Part shown: positions 37,264 through 49,771 of the stretch, in pieces | How positions within the stretch are numbered: position 1 is the first letter of the stretch | How the letters are laid out: the number at the start of each line of letters is the position of its first letter | Assembly: GCF_024809975.1 (NCBI RefSeq) | Contig: NZ_JANUDY010000002.1 | Location: forward strand, 558,001-622,000 | Origin: Comamonas sp. BIGb0152 | GTDB taxonomy: Bacteria > Pseudomonadota > Gammaproteobacteria > Burkholderiales > Burkholderiaceae_C | Direction of reading: 5' to 3' | Length of the DNA stretch: 64,000 nt | Translations under genes and position numbers: made by a program | Notes under the pieces: model-generated | Database searches by the model: none | Told to the model about the DNA's origin: nothing | The model's input: the letters and a program-made list of their open reading frames with translations, nothing else

Positions 37264-37923
37264 ATGAAGACAATGGCTTTGGGCAGCATGCTGGTCGGCA
37301 CCGCACTGGCCTGCGCCGCTGGCTTGGCAAACGCACAAGCGGTGTACCGCATCGTGGGGCCGGATGGAAGGGTCACGTTTTCGGACCGTGCGCCCACCGC
37401 GGATACACCGAGCCAATCGGTATCGACGGGCGCCGTCACCGAACCTGCGGGCACACGGCTCAATGACTTGCCCCTTGAGGTCAAGCAAGCCGCCACCAAG
37501 TACCCCCTGACCTTCTACACCAGCAAGGACTGCGGCGCCTGCGACACCGCACGCCGCTACCTGTTGAGCCGTGGCGTACCCTTTGCGGAAAAAACGGTCA
37601 CCTCCAACCAAGAGATCCAGGCGCTGCGCAAGCTCAACGCTGATGGCACGATCCCCTTCGCCACCTTGGGCAGCCAGCACCTGAGCGGCTTCAACGAGAA
37701 CGACTGGAGCGCTTACCTGGATGCCGCTGGCTACCCCGCGCAATCCAAACTGCCTTCCAGCTACCGGCCAGCGCCTGCGCAGCCGATGATTCCCAAGGTG
37801 ATTGCGCCGACCGCCCCAGCGGGTACGCAGCCAGCGGAAGCCGGCGGCGCTGCCCCATCGGGCAGCCCCAATGTCGAGCCTCAGCGGGTCACCCCAAACA
37901 ATCCGACAGGCATCGTTTTCTAA
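37264..37923 (+). CDS. Exported DUF4124 / glutaredoxin-like protein
   Basis: The protein has 219 residues. A signal peptide ends near GLANAQA; residues 26-45 (VYRIVGPDGRVTFSDRAP) are a DUF4124-like segment; residues about 78-155 form a glutaredoxin-like fold with the redox motif CGAC (YTSKDCGACDTARRYLLSRGVPF) and a cis-proline in TIPFATLG. The C-terminal 60 residues are Pro/Ala-rich and probably disordered. It would act in the periplasm on thiols; partners are unknown. Its transcript ends at a strong terminator shared with rpiA. Confidence 0.85.
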   Translation: MKTMALGSMLVGTALACAAGLANAQAVYRIVGPDGRVTFSDRAPTADTPSQSVSTGAVTEPAGTRLNDLPLEVKQAATKYPLTFYTSKDCGACDTARRYLLSRGVPFAEKTVTSNQEIQALRKLNADGTIPFATLGSQHLSGFNENDWSAYLDAAGYPAQSKLPSSYRPAPAQPMIPKVIAPTAPAGTQPAEAGGAAPSGSPNVEPQRVTPNNPTGIVF

Positions 37924-37942
37924 GCACCAGCATTGCGCACAC

Positions 37943-37988
37943 AAAACAATGGCCCGACCCGGCATCGCCTGGGTCGGGCCATTGTTTT
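37943..37988. terminator. Strong bidirectional terminator between DUF4124 gene and rpiA
   Basis: An 18-bp perfect stem: 37943-37960 pairs with 37971-37988 around a 10-nt loop, with A-run and T-run flanks for both converging genes. Confidence 0.92.
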
Positions 37989-38004
37989 TGAGCGCCTGGG
38001 TACT

Positions 38005-38676
38005 TTAAAACTCCAGGGTCTGCACGCCCTGCTCGGTGCCCAGCAGGCAGACGGAGGCCTTCTGGAGGGCGAACACGCCGACCGTGACCACGCCTGGCCA
38101 TTGGTTCACTTCCGATTCAAAGGCGGCAGGATCGGCAATCGCCAGGCCCGTGACATCAAGGATGTGCTGGCCGTTGTCGGTCACCAGCGGCTGGCCGTCC
38201 TTGAGACGCAAGGTGGCCTGGCCGCCCTTGCCCGCAAAACGGCGCGCAATCTGGGTCGCCGCCATCGGGATGACTTCCACCGGCAAGGGGAAAACACCCA
38301 AGGTTTGCACCTGCTTGGAGCCATCGGCAATGCAGATAAAGCGGTCAGCCAGGGCCGCCACGATCTTCTCGCGCGTCAAGGCCGCACCGCCGCCCTTGAC
38401 CATAAAGCCCTGGTGGTCGATTTCATCGGCACCGTCGATGTAGACCGCAAGACGCTCGACTTCATTGGCGTCAAACACCTTGATGCCCAGCGCCTGCAGG
38501 CGTTCGGTACTGGCTACGGAGCTGGAGACAGCGCCGGGGATCTGGTCCTTGATGGATGCCAGCGCATCAATGAACTTGTTCACGGTGGAGCCGGTGCCCA
38601 CGCCTACGATTTCTCCGGCAACCACATATTGCAGAGCTGCGCGGCCAACCTCGGCCTTTAATTCGTCTTGTGTCAT
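38005..38676 (-). CDS. rpiA: Ribose-5-phosphate isomerase A
   Basis: The protein has 223 residues with the family motifs [42 protein letters not shown] (active-site Asp, Lys and Glu) and [12 protein letters not shown]. It interconverts ribose 5-phosphate and ribulose 5-phosphate in the pentose phosphate pathway. The ATG at 38676 begins [11 protein letters not shown]. It is divergent from pyrD with 54 bp between the starts, so the two promoters must overlap. Confidence 0.97.
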   Translation of the reverse strand: MTQDELKAEVGRAALQYVVAGEIVGVGTGSTVNKFIDALASIKDQIPGAVSSSVASTERLQALGIKVFDANEVERLAVYIDGADEIDHQGFMVKGGGAALTREKIVAALADRFICIADGSKQVQTLGVFPLPVEVIPMAATQIARRFAGKGGQATLRLKDGQPLVTDNGQHILDVTGLAIADPAAFESEVNQWPGVVTVGVFALQKASVCLLGTEQGVQTLEF

Positions 38677-38730
38677 GGTAGTGCGATCAGATCAGCGAAA
38701 ATACAAACAACGCCTTGATTATCCCATCCC

Positions 38731-39786
38731 ATGTCCCTGATCCCCTACTCCCTCTCCCGCGCCGTTCTGTTTGGCATGCAGCCAGAAGCGGCCCATGACT
38801 TCACGATGGACATGCTGGCCAAGGGCCAGAACACCCCGCTGGCCTGCGCCTGGCGCCAGAGCCGGGTGAGCGACCCCATCACTTTGGCGGGGCTGCAGTT
38901 TCCCAACCGCGTGGGTATGGCTGCGGGTTTGGACAAAAACGCACGCGCCATCGATGGCCTGGGTGCCATGGGCTTTGGCTTTGTCGAGGTGGGCACGGTC
39001 ACGCCCTTGGCACAGCCTGGCAACCCCAAGCCGCGCATGTTCCGTATCCCTGAGCGCGATGCGCTGATCAACCGCCTGGGTTTCAACAACGAGGGCTTGG
39101 CCGCTTTTGTGACCAATGTGAAGAAGGCCCAGTTCCGCAAGCAGGCCTCACCGCTGCTGCTGGGACTCAATATTGGCAAGAATGCCGCCACCCCGATTGA
39201 AAACGCCACCATCGACTACCTGCTGTGCCTGGATGCCGTTTACCCCCACGCGGACTACATCACGGTCAATATTAGCTCGCCCAATACCAAGAACCTGCGC
39301 GCACTGCAAAGCGATGAGGCGCTGGACGCGCTGCTCAGCGCCCTCGTGCAGCGCCGCGAGCAGCTGACGCGCGCGCATGGCCAGCACAAGCCGGTGTTTT
39401 TGAAGATCGCCCCCGATCTGACCGAAGAGCAGGTCAGCGTGATTGCCAACAGCCTCAAGGCCCATGGCATGGACGGCGTGATCGCCACCAACACCACCAT
39501 CAGCCGCGATGCCGTGCAAGGCCTGCCGCATGCGCAGGAAGCGGGCGGTCTCTCGGGTAGGCCCGTGTTTGAGGCCAGCAATGCGGTGGTCCGCCAACTG
39601 CGCGCAGCGCTTGGCCCGCAGTTTCCCATCATCGGTGTAGGCGGCATCTTGAGCGGGGCCGATGCCGTGGAGAAAATCAAGGCCGGTGCGGATGTGGTGC
39701 AGATCTATACCGGTTTGATCTACCGGGGCCCGGCTTTGGTCACCGAGATCGCGCAGGCGCTGAAGGCGCAAGCCAGCGGCCGCTGA
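38731..39786 (+). CDS. pyrD: Dihydroorotate dehydrogenase (quinone), class 2
   Basis: The protein has 351 residues. Class 2 features are the N-terminal membrane-associating helices ([22 protein letters not shown]), the FMN-site segments [12 protein letters not shown] and [11 protein letters not shown], and the catalytic serine region [13 protein letters not shown]. It oxidises dihydroorotate to orotate with ubiquinone at the inner membrane. It is followed by a good terminator. Confidence 0.97.
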   Translation: MSLIPYSLSRAVLFGMQPEAAHDFTMDMLAKGQNTPLACAWRQSRVSDPITLAGLQFPNRVGMAAGLDKNARAIDGLGAMGFGFVEVGTVTPLAQPGNPKPRMFRIPERDALINRLGFNNEGLAAFVTNVKKAQFRKQASPLLLGLNIGKNAATPIENATIDYLLCLDAVYPHADYITVNISSPNTKNLRALQSDEALDALLSALVQRREQLTRAHGQHKPVFLKIAPDLTEEQVSVIANSLKAHGMDGVIATNTTISRDAVQGLPHAQEAGGLSGRPVFEASNAVVRQLRAALGPQFPIIGVGGILSGADAVEKIKAGADVVQIYTGLIYRGPALVTEIAQALKAQASGR

Positions 39787-39811
39787 TCCACAGACCGCAG
39801 AGCCAGCACGA

Positions 39812-39838
39812 GGCCAGCAGCGTTTGCTGGCCTTTTTT
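39812..39838 (+). terminator. Terminator after pyrD
   Basis: GGCCAGC (39812-39818) pairs with GCTGGCC (39826-39832), followed by TTTTTT. Confidence 0.85.
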
Positions 39839-39877
39839 GCATCCGCCTCCGACCCGGGCAGGCAGCCGCCCCTGCCT

Positions 39878-40921
39878 TCAGCTCGCCACTTTCAGGCTGG
39901 CAAGGCCCAGCTTGGCCAGCAGCCGTGCATCGCTATCCGCCTCCGGGTTGCCGGTGACCAGCAGCTTGTCGCCATAAAAGATGGAATTGGCGCCGGCCAT
40001 AAAGCACAGCGTTTGCACGGCCTCGCCCAGCTGCTGGCGGCCGGCTGACAGGCGTATGCGGGCCTGGGGCATCACAATGCGGGCGACGGCAATCACGCGG
40101 ACAAAATCCAGCGGGTCGACGGGCTCGCTGTCCGCCAAGGGCGTGCCGGGCACGCGCACCAGGCTGTTGATGGGCACCGACTCCGGATAAGGCTGCATAT
40201 TGGCCAACTGGGCCAGCAGTGCCGCGCGGTCCACCGGCGTCTCGCCCATGCCCACAATGCCGCCGCAGCACACGCTGATGCCTGCGGCCCGGACATGGGC
40301 CAATGTATCGAGCCGCTCTTGGTACTGCCGCGTGCTGACCACATCGCGGTAGTACGCCGGCCCGGTGTCCAGGTTGTGGTTGTAGTAGTCCAGCCCTGCC
40401 TCGCTCAGCGCCTGTGCTTGGTGGGCTGCCAACATCCCCAAGGTGGCACAGCTTTGCAACCCCAGCGCCTTGACAGCAGCAATCATCGCGCTGACCTGCG
40501 CAATATCCCGGTCCTTGGGCGCGCGCCAGGCAGCGCCCATGCAAAAGCGGCTGGCCCCGGCATCCTTGGCCGCTTGGGCGGCGCGGGTGACCTCGGCAAG
40601 GTCCATCAGCTTGTCGGCCTTGACCCCTGTCTCATACGCAGCCGACTGCGGGCAGTAACCACAGTTTTCGGGGCAGCCCCCGGTCTTGACGGACAGCAAA
40701 GTGGCCAGTTCGATATCGCCTGCAGGCCAATGCACCTCGTGCACGGCCTGTGCACGGCGCATCAGCACCATAAACGGCAGGTCAAACAGCGCCTGCACTT
40801 GGGCCATGGGCCAGGGCTCTGGGGCGGGTGGTACCGTCGCCTCGGTTCTGCGGTGCCAATGAAGGCTTGCGGTGCCAATGGCTGGTGCGGGTGCTGGTTC
40901 TGGTGTTGCTGTGCTGGACAT
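39878..40921 (-). CDS. bioB: Biotin synthase
   Basis: The protein has 347 residues. The radical SAM cluster motif is [16 protein letters not shown]; the second cluster's ligands lie in [13 protein letters not shown] and around the ATLGM segment; [16 protein letters not shown] and RVPGTPLAD are typical of BioB. It inserts sulfur into dethiobiotin. The first 30 residues are an extra Ala/Pro-rich extension. The ATG at 40921 is chosen because AGGAGG stands 6 nt upstream. It appears as a single gene here, without bioFDA neighbours. Confidence 0.97.
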   Translation of the reverse strand: MSSTATPEPAPAPAIGTASLHWHRRTEATVPPAPEPWPMAQVQALFDLPFMVLMRRAQAVHEVHWPAGDIELATLLSVKTGGCPENCGYCPQSAAYETGVKADKLMDLAEVTRAAQAAKDAGASRFCMGAAWRAPKDRDIAQVSAMIAAVKALGLQSCATLGMLAAHQAQALSEAGLDYYNHNLDTGPAYYRDVVSTRQYQERLDTLAHVRAAGISVCCGGIVGMGETPVDRAALLAQLANMQPYPESVPINSLVRVPGTPLADSEPVDPLDFVRVIAVARIVMPQARIRLSAGRQQLGEAVQTLCFMAGANSIFYGDKLLVTGNPEADSDARLLAKLGLASLKVAS

Positions 40922-41429
40922 GGACGCCTCCTGAATCGCTATCCAGTGCGGAATGCCTGGGTATGGCACTTATTGTGTACAAGGCCAGCGCTTCTGTGGG
41001 TGATGGGCCAGCGCCGGCCAACGCATGCCATGGCAGATTTGCGCTGCGCTTAATTTAACGCGCTGTTGAAGGCATGTTGCCGGCAAGAAGACAGTGCATC
41101 CGTGCAACAGCTGCTATTGCAGTGCCAACCGCGCGCATTTTGCAAGGCTGGCCCTGGTCGGTGGCGGCAACAAGACAGCCAGTTGCAAGCAGTTAAGGGA
41201 GCGGAGACAGCGCAGAACGCCTTGCAGGCCTGGTACCCCACTCCAGCGCTGGATTTTTGCGATCCGCCTTGGCAGTATTTGGGAGCTTATTGACGGCGCA
41301 GCGCTGCTTTAGCCCCAGCAGCACCAAGGGTCTTTGCCAGCACCAGGCGGGTGCCGCTGGGCTGCGCGCCAGGCCAGGCGTAAAAAAGCCGCCAGGGGTG
41401 AGGCGGCTGTGGGTTTGCCGGGGGCCAGA
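40922..41429. other. Intergenic region upstream of bioB
   Basis: This is 508 bp with no supported gene. The bioB promoter should lie here; I see no clear BirA-type operator. The end near 41400 holds the terminator of the VOC genes. Confidence 0.5.
41382..41408 (-). terminator. Terminator after the VOC gene pair
   Basis: On the minus strand AGCCGCC pairs with GGCGGCT (41402-41408 with 41387-41393) followed by TTTTTTA. Confidence 0.85.
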
Positions 41430-41849
41430 TCAGCTGGCCACGTGCTCTGACGAAGGCGGCAGATCTTCAAAAAACACCAGGTGGTTGCCAAAGGGATCGG
41501 CAATGCGCATCTCCAGCATGCCCCAGGGCATGGACTGCAGCCCCGGCTTGGCATGGCGGTAGTTTTTAGCGATCAGGCTTTGCTGAAAAGCCTGGAGCTG
41601 CGACCAGGCGATGCGCACCGTACTGCCGGGGCAGGCATCGCCATGGTGCTCGCTCAGGTGCAGCACGCATGCTTGGCCAGCGGGGCTACGCAGACTGAGC
41701 TGCTGGTAAAGCGGGAAGTCATCGCCAAAGCGGTGTGTCCAATCCTGCACAAAGCCCAAAAAGCCTTGGTAGAACTCGCTGGCTCGCTGGTCGTCAAAGC
41801 TGCGCAGCACGGGGACCACGCAGTTGTTGAACAAAGGGGTTTCGGCCAT
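41430..41849 (-). CDS. VOC-superfamily (glyoxalase/bleomycin-resistance-like) protein
   Basis: The protein has 139 residues with the paired beta-alpha-beta pattern of VOC proteins: VPVLRSFDDQRASEFYQGFLGF at the start, LHLSEHHGDACPG in the middle and WGMLEMRIADPFGNHLVFFEDLP at the end. The layout is that of bleomycin-resistance-type binding proteins, but the substrate cannot be stated. AGAGGAG precedes the ATG. It is 13 nt downstream of another VOC gene, and both share one terminator. Confidence 0.82.
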   Translation of the reverse strand: MAETPLFNNCVVPVLRSFDDQRASEFYQGFLGFVQDWTHRFGDDFPLYQQLSLRSPAGQACVLHLSEHHGDACPGSTVRIAWSQLQAFQQSLIAKNYRHAKPGLQSMPWGMLEMRIADPFGNHLVFFEDLPPSSEHVAS

Positions 41850-41862
41850 GGTTGCGCTCCTC

Positions 41863-42330
41863 TCAAGACAAGGCGGCAATCACATCGGCGGGGGCTTGCA
41901 CCAACTCGATCAACACCCCTTCGCCGGCAATGGGGAACTCGTCGTTGCTCTTGGGGTGCAGAAAGCAGATGTCATGGCCGGCAGCGCCTGGGCGGATGCC
42001 CCCTGGCGCAAAGCGCACGCCTTGGGCGCTCAGCCATTCCACCGCTTTTGGCAGGTCGTCAATCCACAGGCCGATATGGTTGAGCGGGGTGGCATGCACG
42101 GCAGGTTTTTTGTCGATATCGAGCGGCTGCATGATGTCCACCTCAACGGCGAACGCGCCCTTGCCCATGGCCAGAATGTCCTCATCGACATTCTCGCGCT
42201 CACTGCGAAACGTAGATATTTGTGACAGACCCAGCATCTCCACCCAGAGTTTTTTCATGCGTTCCTTGTCAGTGCCGCCAATGGCGACCTGCTGAATTCC
42301 CAATACCTTAAATGGACGTTGCGCGGACAT
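41863..42330 (-). CDS. VOC-family protein, lactoylglutathione lyase-like
   Basis: The protein has 155 residues. [27 protein letters not shown] and the later [26 protein letters not shown] resemble methylmalonyl-CoA epimerase and glyoxalase I relatives; [30 protein letters not shown] holds the C-terminal metal ligand. It could be a lyase or epimerase; the sequence does not decide. The ATG at 42330 has AAGGAG upstream, and the longer frame is not needed. It is the first gene of a two-gene unit. Confidence 0.83.
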   Translation of the reverse strand: MSAQRPFKVLGIQQVAIGGTDKERMKKLWVEMLGLSQISTFRSERENVDEDILAMGKGAFAVEVDIMQPLDIDKKPAVHATPLNHIGLWIDDLPKAVEWLSAQGVRFAPGGIRPGAAGHDICFLHPKSNDEFPIAGEGVLIELVQAPADVIAALS

Positions 42331-42706
42331 GCCTGTGGCTCCTTCACTTGAATGTGTAATGCGTGTGCAGCAGCCATTGTGCCAAGGCTTGGGACCGCTG
42401 GCGGTGCCAATCGCGACCCCAGGTCCGCGCCAGGGCCTCCCTGCTTCTGTATGAATTGCTCCACACCGTTTACACATTGCTGCTAAAACCATGGCAGAAA
42501 GGTGCACAGTGTTTTCCCTTAATAACTACAATTAACAAGACTCAATCATCGAATAGCGTATTACTATATTTCAATGATTTTTTAGGCAGCGTCTCGCTGC
42601 CTTGAAATGCGCCCACCATGCCTGCTGCTCCCCCTCGCCTGACGTACCGTTCGCGCGCCCCACTGGCCGTGCCGACGCGGCTTTCCTGCGCCCCATCAGG
42701 ACAGCC
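42331..42706. other. Divergent intergenic region between VOC genes and GGDEF/EAL gene
   Basis: This is 376 bp without a supported gene. An AT-rich stretch at about 42510-42590 contrasts with the GC-rich flanks and probably holds promoters. It ends with a short GGCAGCG/CGCTGCC-type inverted repeat near 42586-42602. Confidence 0.45.
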
Positions 42707-45235
42707 ATGCCCTTTTTAAGCCATTTATCGTCCCTTATGCAGCCCGCCAAGCCGAAGCCTGCGGCCCATCTTGCCGCGCCCCGGCGCAAACAGCGCTTGC
42801 TGCAAAGCATTTGGCCATTTGTGGCGCTGGCGATTGTGCAGACCGTGCTGGCCATCTCCAGCCTGCACATCTTGGGCGCCATGCGGGCCTTCAGCTCTGG
42901 CGAGAGCCAGTGGAGCAAAGGCCAGAAAGATGCCACTTACGCACTGGCGCGCTATGCGGTCAGCGCCGATCCTGCCGCCTATGAGCAGTTTCACCAAGGC
43001 CTGCATATTCCGCTGAGCGATCTGCAGGCGCGGCTCATGCTGGAAGAACAAGGCTATCCCGCGAGGCCGCAAGCCTCCATGCTGCTGCTGCAGGGACACA
43101 ACGAGCCCGAAGAGATCAATGCGCTGATCTGGCTGACCGTGTATTTCAAACACACCGAGACTATTGGCCAATTGCTGGCGCGCTGGCGGGACAGCGATGA
43201 GCCCCTGCAGGCGCTCCAAACCCTGGCGGGAGACATCTACGCCTGCTTGCAGCTGGCGCCGCCCACGCCGGCACAAAAGCAAAGCTGGCTGGCCCAGATC
43301 AATGCGCTGCAGATACAGCTTTCCGAAGCGGAGCGGGCCTTCAACAAAGTACTGGGTGACACGTCCCGCACCCTCAATGCCTGGCTCTGGTCCATCAATA
43401 TCGGCATTGCAGTGGCCATGCTCAGCTTGCTGATGGGCCACACCTGGCGGCTGCAGCGTAAGACGGCGCGCGCCGAAGATGAGCTGGATATCGTCAGTGA
43501 ACGTGCATCCACCACCTTGGCCGCCATTGGCGAGGCGGTGATCACCACGGATGCAGCAGGCCATGTGATGTACATGAACCGCGCAGCCGAGGAGCTTCTG
43601 GGCCTGTCGCTTGACGAGCTTTTGTCCTGCGAGCTGGCGCAGCACATGCATGCAGCGCCGCCGAGCAGCCCGAGTCAGGACCTGGCCATTCCCCTGGTTC
43701 AAACCGCCATTTCAGAGGCGCTTCAGGGCCGTGAACACCCGCGCGACACCATTTTTAGGCTCTACGACGCGCAGCACCACACGCGTGAAGTCAAGCTCGC
43801 CTTCACCCCCATCGGGGACCAGGACGGCACCATCGAGGCCGTGTTTGTCTTGCACGATGTGAGCCAGGAGCAAAGCTATATCCGCGAGCTGGCCTGGCAG
43901 GCCACCCATGACCAGCTCACCGGGCTGGTCAACCGTTATGAGTTCGAACGCCTGCTGGGGCTGCTGCTGGCACAGACCGCCCATGGCCCAGTGCATGCCA
44001 CGGGCAATGCCATCATGTACCTGGACCTGGACCAGTTCAAGGTCATTAACGACACGGCTGGCCACATGGCCGGGGATGCCATGCTGCGGGCCATCAGCGC
44101 CATGCTGCAGCGCTGCCTGCGTGCAGGAGACACTTTGGCCCGCGTCGGCGGCGACGAGTTTGCCATCTTGCTCACCCACTGCGACTTTGACGAGGCCCAG
44201 CGCCTCGCCGAGCAAATCCGCGATGCGGCGCAAAACGTGCGTATCCAATGGGGCGAGCGCAGCCTGAGCGCGGGCATCAGCATTGGTCTGGTCAAGCTCG
44301 CCTCCCCGCTTAGCTCGGTCGCAGAAGTGCTGCGCGTGGCCGACATGGCCAGCTACGGCGCCAAGCAGCGGGGCCGCAATACGGTGTACGCCTACGATCC
44401 GGGGGTGGACCAGGAGATTGCCCGCTATGTCGGCGAGATGGAGTGGGTGGAACGCATCAAGTCTGCGCTCGAAGGCGGGCACTTTTGCCTGTACGCGCAG
44501 GCGATTGGCGCGCTCAGCAGCACGGCCGATGCAGCGGCCGGAGGCGGTTTGCATATCGAGGTGCAAATACGCATGCGCTTGCCCGACGGCAATATCATCA
44601 GCCCGGTGCTTTTTATCCCGGCTGCGGAGCGCTATGGCCTGATGCCGATGGTGGACCGCTGGGTGGTCAAGCAAACGCTGCAGACCTTGGCGCATCTGCA
44701 AAAAACCGCACAGGCTCCGGCCATTTCCTGCTGCGCAATCAACCTCTCGGGAACATCGCTGGGTGACGAGCGCCTGCTCGGCTTTTTGCAAGAACAGATC
44801 GCGCTGCATGGCGTTGACCCGCATACCTTGTGCTTCGAGATCACCGAGACGGCGGCTATCACGCATTTGCCCAATGCCATTCGTCTGGTCAATGCACTCA
44901 AGGCCTTGGGCTGCCGCTTCTCCATGGACGACTTCGGTGCCGGTGTCTCGTCCTTTAGTTCGCTGAAGAACCTGCCTGTGGATTTCCTCAAAATCGATGG
45001 CGCCATCGTCAAGGACATGCTGCACGAGCCGGCCCACCGGGCGATGGTCGAAGCCATCAACCACCTGGGCCATGCGCTGGGCATGAAGACCATTGCCGAG
45101 TTTGCCTCGACCCCAGAGATTGTCGAGGCCTTGCGCAGCATGGGCATCGACTACGCACAAGGCTATGCCATCAGCCGTCCCCAGCCCTTCTCTGACCCGA
45201 CTGCCGCTGCGCCGCCTACCAACAGCCTGCACTAG
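42707..45235 (+). CDS. PAS-GGDEF protein with degenerate EAL domain (c-di-GMP signalling)
   Basis: The protein has 842 residues. Two transmembrane segments flank a periplasmic region of about 200 residues; a PAS domain follows (SERASTTLAAIGEAVITTDAAGHVMYMN). The diguanylate cyclase domain has an intact active site in LARVGGDEFAILL. In the EAL domain the signature reads EVQ (LHIEVQIRMRLPDG) in place of EAL, and the late AEGVET motif is AEFAST, while DDFGAG, EITET, INLS and FLKIDG are kept. It probably makes c-di-GMP; the EAL part may bind rather than cleave it (inference). The start is uncertain: ATG 42707, ATG 42737, or TTG 42602. Confidence 0.88.
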   Translation: MPFLSHLSSLMQPAKPKPAAHLAAPRRKQRLLQSIWPFVALAIVQTVLAISSLHILGAMRAFSSGESQWSKGQKDATYALARYAVSADPAAYEQFHQGLHIPLSDLQARLMLEEQGYPARPQASMLLLQGHNEPEEINALIWLTVYFKHTETIGQLLARWRDSDEPLQALQTLAGDIYACLQLAPPTPAQKQSWLAQINALQIQLSEAERAFNKVLGDTSRTLNAWLWSINIGIAVAMLSLLMGHTWRLQRKTARAEDELDIVSERASTTLAAIGEAVITTDAAGHVMYMNRAAEELLGLSLDELLSCELAQHMHAAPPSSPSQDLAIPLVQTAISEALQGREHPRDTIFRLYDAQHHTREVKLAFTPIGDQDGTIEAVFVLHDVSQEQSYIRELAWQATHDQLTGLVNRYEFERLLGLLLAQTAHGPVHATGNAIMYLDLDQFKVINDTAGHMAGDAMLRAISAMLQRCLRAGDTLARVGGDEFAILLTHCDFDEAQRLAEQIRDAAQNVRIQWGERSLSAGISIGLVKLASPLSSVAEVLRVADMASYGAKQRGRNTVYAYDPGVDQEIARYVGEMEWVERIKSALEGGHFCLYAQAIGALSSTADAAAGGGLHIEVQIRMRLPDGNIISPVLFIPAAERYGLMPMVDRWVVKQTLQTLAHLQKTAQAPAISCCAINLSGTSLGDERLLGFLQEQIALHGVDPHTLCFEITETAAITHLPNAIRLVNALKALGCRFSMDDFGAGVSSFSSLKNLPVDFLKIDGAIVKDMLHEPAHRAMVEAINHLGHALGMKTIAEFASTPEIVEALRSMGIDYAQGYAISRPQPFSDPTAAAPPTNSLH

Positions 45236-45577
45236 CTGTTGACGCAGGCCGCGATTGCCGCTGCTGCTAAGCGCCGGCCAGCGCCTGATGCGGCAGCCCC
45301 GTGCTGTACTACCGCTATCGGATGATTCTGGGCGCCCCTCCGCGTTGCTAACTGGAGCGGCAAGCTGCAGCGAGGTCCAGCTCAGCCATGGCGCAGACCG
45401 AGGCGCGGCCCGTCGCATACCTGGCAGGTTCTCAGCATGGGCGCCATGCCGCACCGCTGCGTGCACTGGTGCATACACCACCAATTGCGAACAATCTTAA
45501 GCCCATGAATTTGTTTATGTATTTTTTCTAGTCGCTGGTGTACATTAATATTATTAATTAATCACTCATTAGCAATC
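45236..45577. other. Intergenic region upstream of the YVTN beta-propeller gene
   Basis: This is 342 bp without a supported gene. The last 70 bases are strongly AT-rich (for example TTAATATTATTAATTAAT near 45545-45562), which contrasts with the rest of the window and probably marks the promoter. No Shine-Dalgarno sequence precedes the ATG at 45578. Confidence 0.5.
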
Positions 45578-46816
45578 ATGTTTACCAATGCAGAGAGGGC
45601 GTTAAAAATCACCCTGCTCTGGGCCTGCACCATGGCCTTGTGTTGTCTGGCAGCGCTGGCCCAAGCTGCGCCGCTTGCCTACGTTGTCAACCGCCAGGAC
45701 AGCAATGTCTCGGTGGTCGATGTGGCCCACAACCGCGTTGTCTCAACGATTCCCGCAGGAATGGCCTCCCCCCACCGCATTACGATCAGCCAAGATGGCC
45801 GCCGCGCTTACTTGTCCAGTATCTGGTCCACCACCCTCACCGTGCTGGACCTGGACAAGCGCAGCTTGCTGACGCGCATTTCTTTGAACGCCACCAGCAA
45901 TGGTGTCGCCCTCCATCCCCACGGACCCTTGGCCTATGCCGATACCAATACACCGGGCGGAGCGATGATCGCCGTCATCGACACGTCCACCCTCCAGGTC
46001 CTGCGCAGCTTTGCTAGCGGTGCGCAAAAAACGCAGGGCTTGGCCCTCAGCCCCGATGGGGAGCGCCTTTATTCGCTGGAACCGCAAAATGATCCGGGAA
46101 GCGCCAGGGTGACCGTGATCGACCCCTTGAACAGCGCCGTGCTCGACCATATCCGCATCGGCGCTGAGCCGACTGCCATCAAGGTCCACCCCAGCGGTGG
46201 CTTTGTCTATGTGCTCCACGCTGATTCGCACGGCAACCAGGGCAGCGTGACCGTGATTGACACGCGGACCCACACCGTGTCCGCATCCGTCGCCGTGGGC
46301 CGCTCACCCAGCGACCTGGCCTTCCATCCTGCAGGCAGCCAAGCCTATGTCATCAACCAGGGCGATAGCACGGTCGCGGTGATGGATACGCGCAAGCATG
46401 CGGTAGCGGCATGGATTGCCTTGGGCAGCGCACCGCAGCAAGTGGCCTTCAACCCGCTGGGTACCCACGCCTATGTCAGCAACCAAGGGGGCAACACCAT
46501 GTCTATCATCGACACCGCCACCCAGCAGCTGCTGGAGACCGTGCCTGTCGGCAGCAGCCCTTGGGGCATTGGGGTTGCGGACAATGCCCCATCGCCAGCG
46601 CTGGCAGCGCTGCGCGTCGCCTCGGTCCAGGCCGAGCACGCCAGCCCAAGCGGTGCTGCAGATACAGCCAGCCAGCAAGCCCTCCACACGCTGGGGAGCA
46701 GCAAGCGGTCAGGCGTGGTGCAGTCCGTGCCAGTCAGCGGTGTCTGGGCAGGCCTGCTGCTGGTGGTCTCCGGCATTGCGACACTCCACCACCTGGGGCG
46801 AAAGCTGCTGGACTGA
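45578..46816 (+). CDS. Exported YncE/YVTN-type beta-propeller protein with C-terminal membrane tail
   Basis: The protein has 412 residues. The signal peptide ends near LAQAAP. From about residue 33 to 340 there are seven or so repeats of the YVTN type (AYVVNRQDSNVSVVDVAHNRVVSTIPAG, AYVINQGDSTVAVMDTRKHAVAAWI, AYVSNQGGNTMSIIDTATQQLLETV), which fold into a seven-bladed propeller. After a polar linker, the end VPVSGVWAGLLLVVSGIATL is hydrophobic and followed by a basic stretch, resembling IPTL-CTERM-type sorting tails (inference). Propellers of this kind bind proteins or DNA at the cell surface; the role is unknown. Confidence 0.85.
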   Translation: MFTNAERALKITLLWACTMALCCLAALAQAAPLAYVVNRQDSNVSVVDVAHNRVVSTIPAGMASPHRITISQDGRRAYLSSIWSTTLTVLDLDKRSLLTRISLNATSNGVALHPHGPLAYADTNTPGGAMIAVIDTSTLQVLRSFASGAQKTQGLALSPDGERLYSLEPQNDPGSARVTVIDPLNSAVLDHIRIGAEPTAIKVHPSGGFVYVLHADSHGNQGSVTVIDTRTHTVSASVAVGRSPSDLAFHPAGSQAYVINQGDSTVAVMDTRKHAVAAWIALGSAPQQVAFNPLGTHAYVSNQGGNTMSIIDTATQQLLETVPVGSSPWGIGVADNAPSPALAALRVASVQAEHASPSGAADTASQQALHTLGSSKRSGVVQSVPVSGVWAGLLLVVSGIATLHHLGRKLLD

Positions 46817-46856
46817 AGGGCTGTGACCGCCAGCACAGATGCCTGCACCCGCTGAC

Positions 46857-46896
46857 AAAACAAAGGCGCCAAGCCCATCGTGCTTGGCGCCTTTTT
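46857..46896. terminator. Bidirectional terminator between propeller gene and ygiQ
   Basis: AAAGGCGCCAAGC (46862-46874) pairs with GCTTGGCGCCTTT (46882-46894), a 13-bp stem followed by T residues on both strands. Confidence 0.9.
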
Positions 46897-46924
46897 GCGG
46901 TACTAGCGCAGCTGCGAAGCTGGC

Positions 46925-49426
<2,502 letters not shown>

Positions 49427-49771
49427 GGGCAACAACAGTCGTGGGGTAATGCGCGCAGAGGCTCGGAGCCAGGAACGGCAGGGTCCGATATTCTATAAAA
49501 ATAGCCCGTAGCACGCATTTGTACGGGTATTGATGCTATGTATTTCGGAGCATCTGTGGATGCAAGCCCCATGCCAGGGCGGCAGCGCTGGCCATGTGCA
49601 CAAGCCGGCTCAAACGTCAGACTTTATTGCGCTGCATCAAATAGCCGCACATTGTCGCATGGCTGCCCCGTTCACTGCAAATAAAAAAGGCAGCTTCTGC
49701 TGCCTGTTTGCGCTTGCGGATCGAATCAAAGAGCGGCAAAGCCCGCCCACAGACGGATGCGCTTCAGTGGC
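49427..49771. other. Intergenic region between ygiQ and the 60-aa gene
   Basis: This is 345 bp. It holds the terminator of the small gene (49681-49705) and a second hairpin near 49501-49530 (CCCGTA pairing with TACGGG) followed on the minus strand by TATTTTTAT. The ygiQ promoter should be between or beyond these. I see no further gene. Confidence 0.5.
49681..49705 (-). terminator. Terminator after the 60-aa gene
   Basis: On the minus strand AGGCAGC pairs with GCTGCCT (49699-49705 with 49688-49694) around an AGAA loop, followed by TTTTTTAT. Confidence 0.8.

Noticed and set aside
43712-45484. 590-codon minus-strand frame opposite the GGDEF/EAL gene
   Set aside because: Antisense shadow with no recognisable domain; GGDEF and EAL motifs are on the plus strand.
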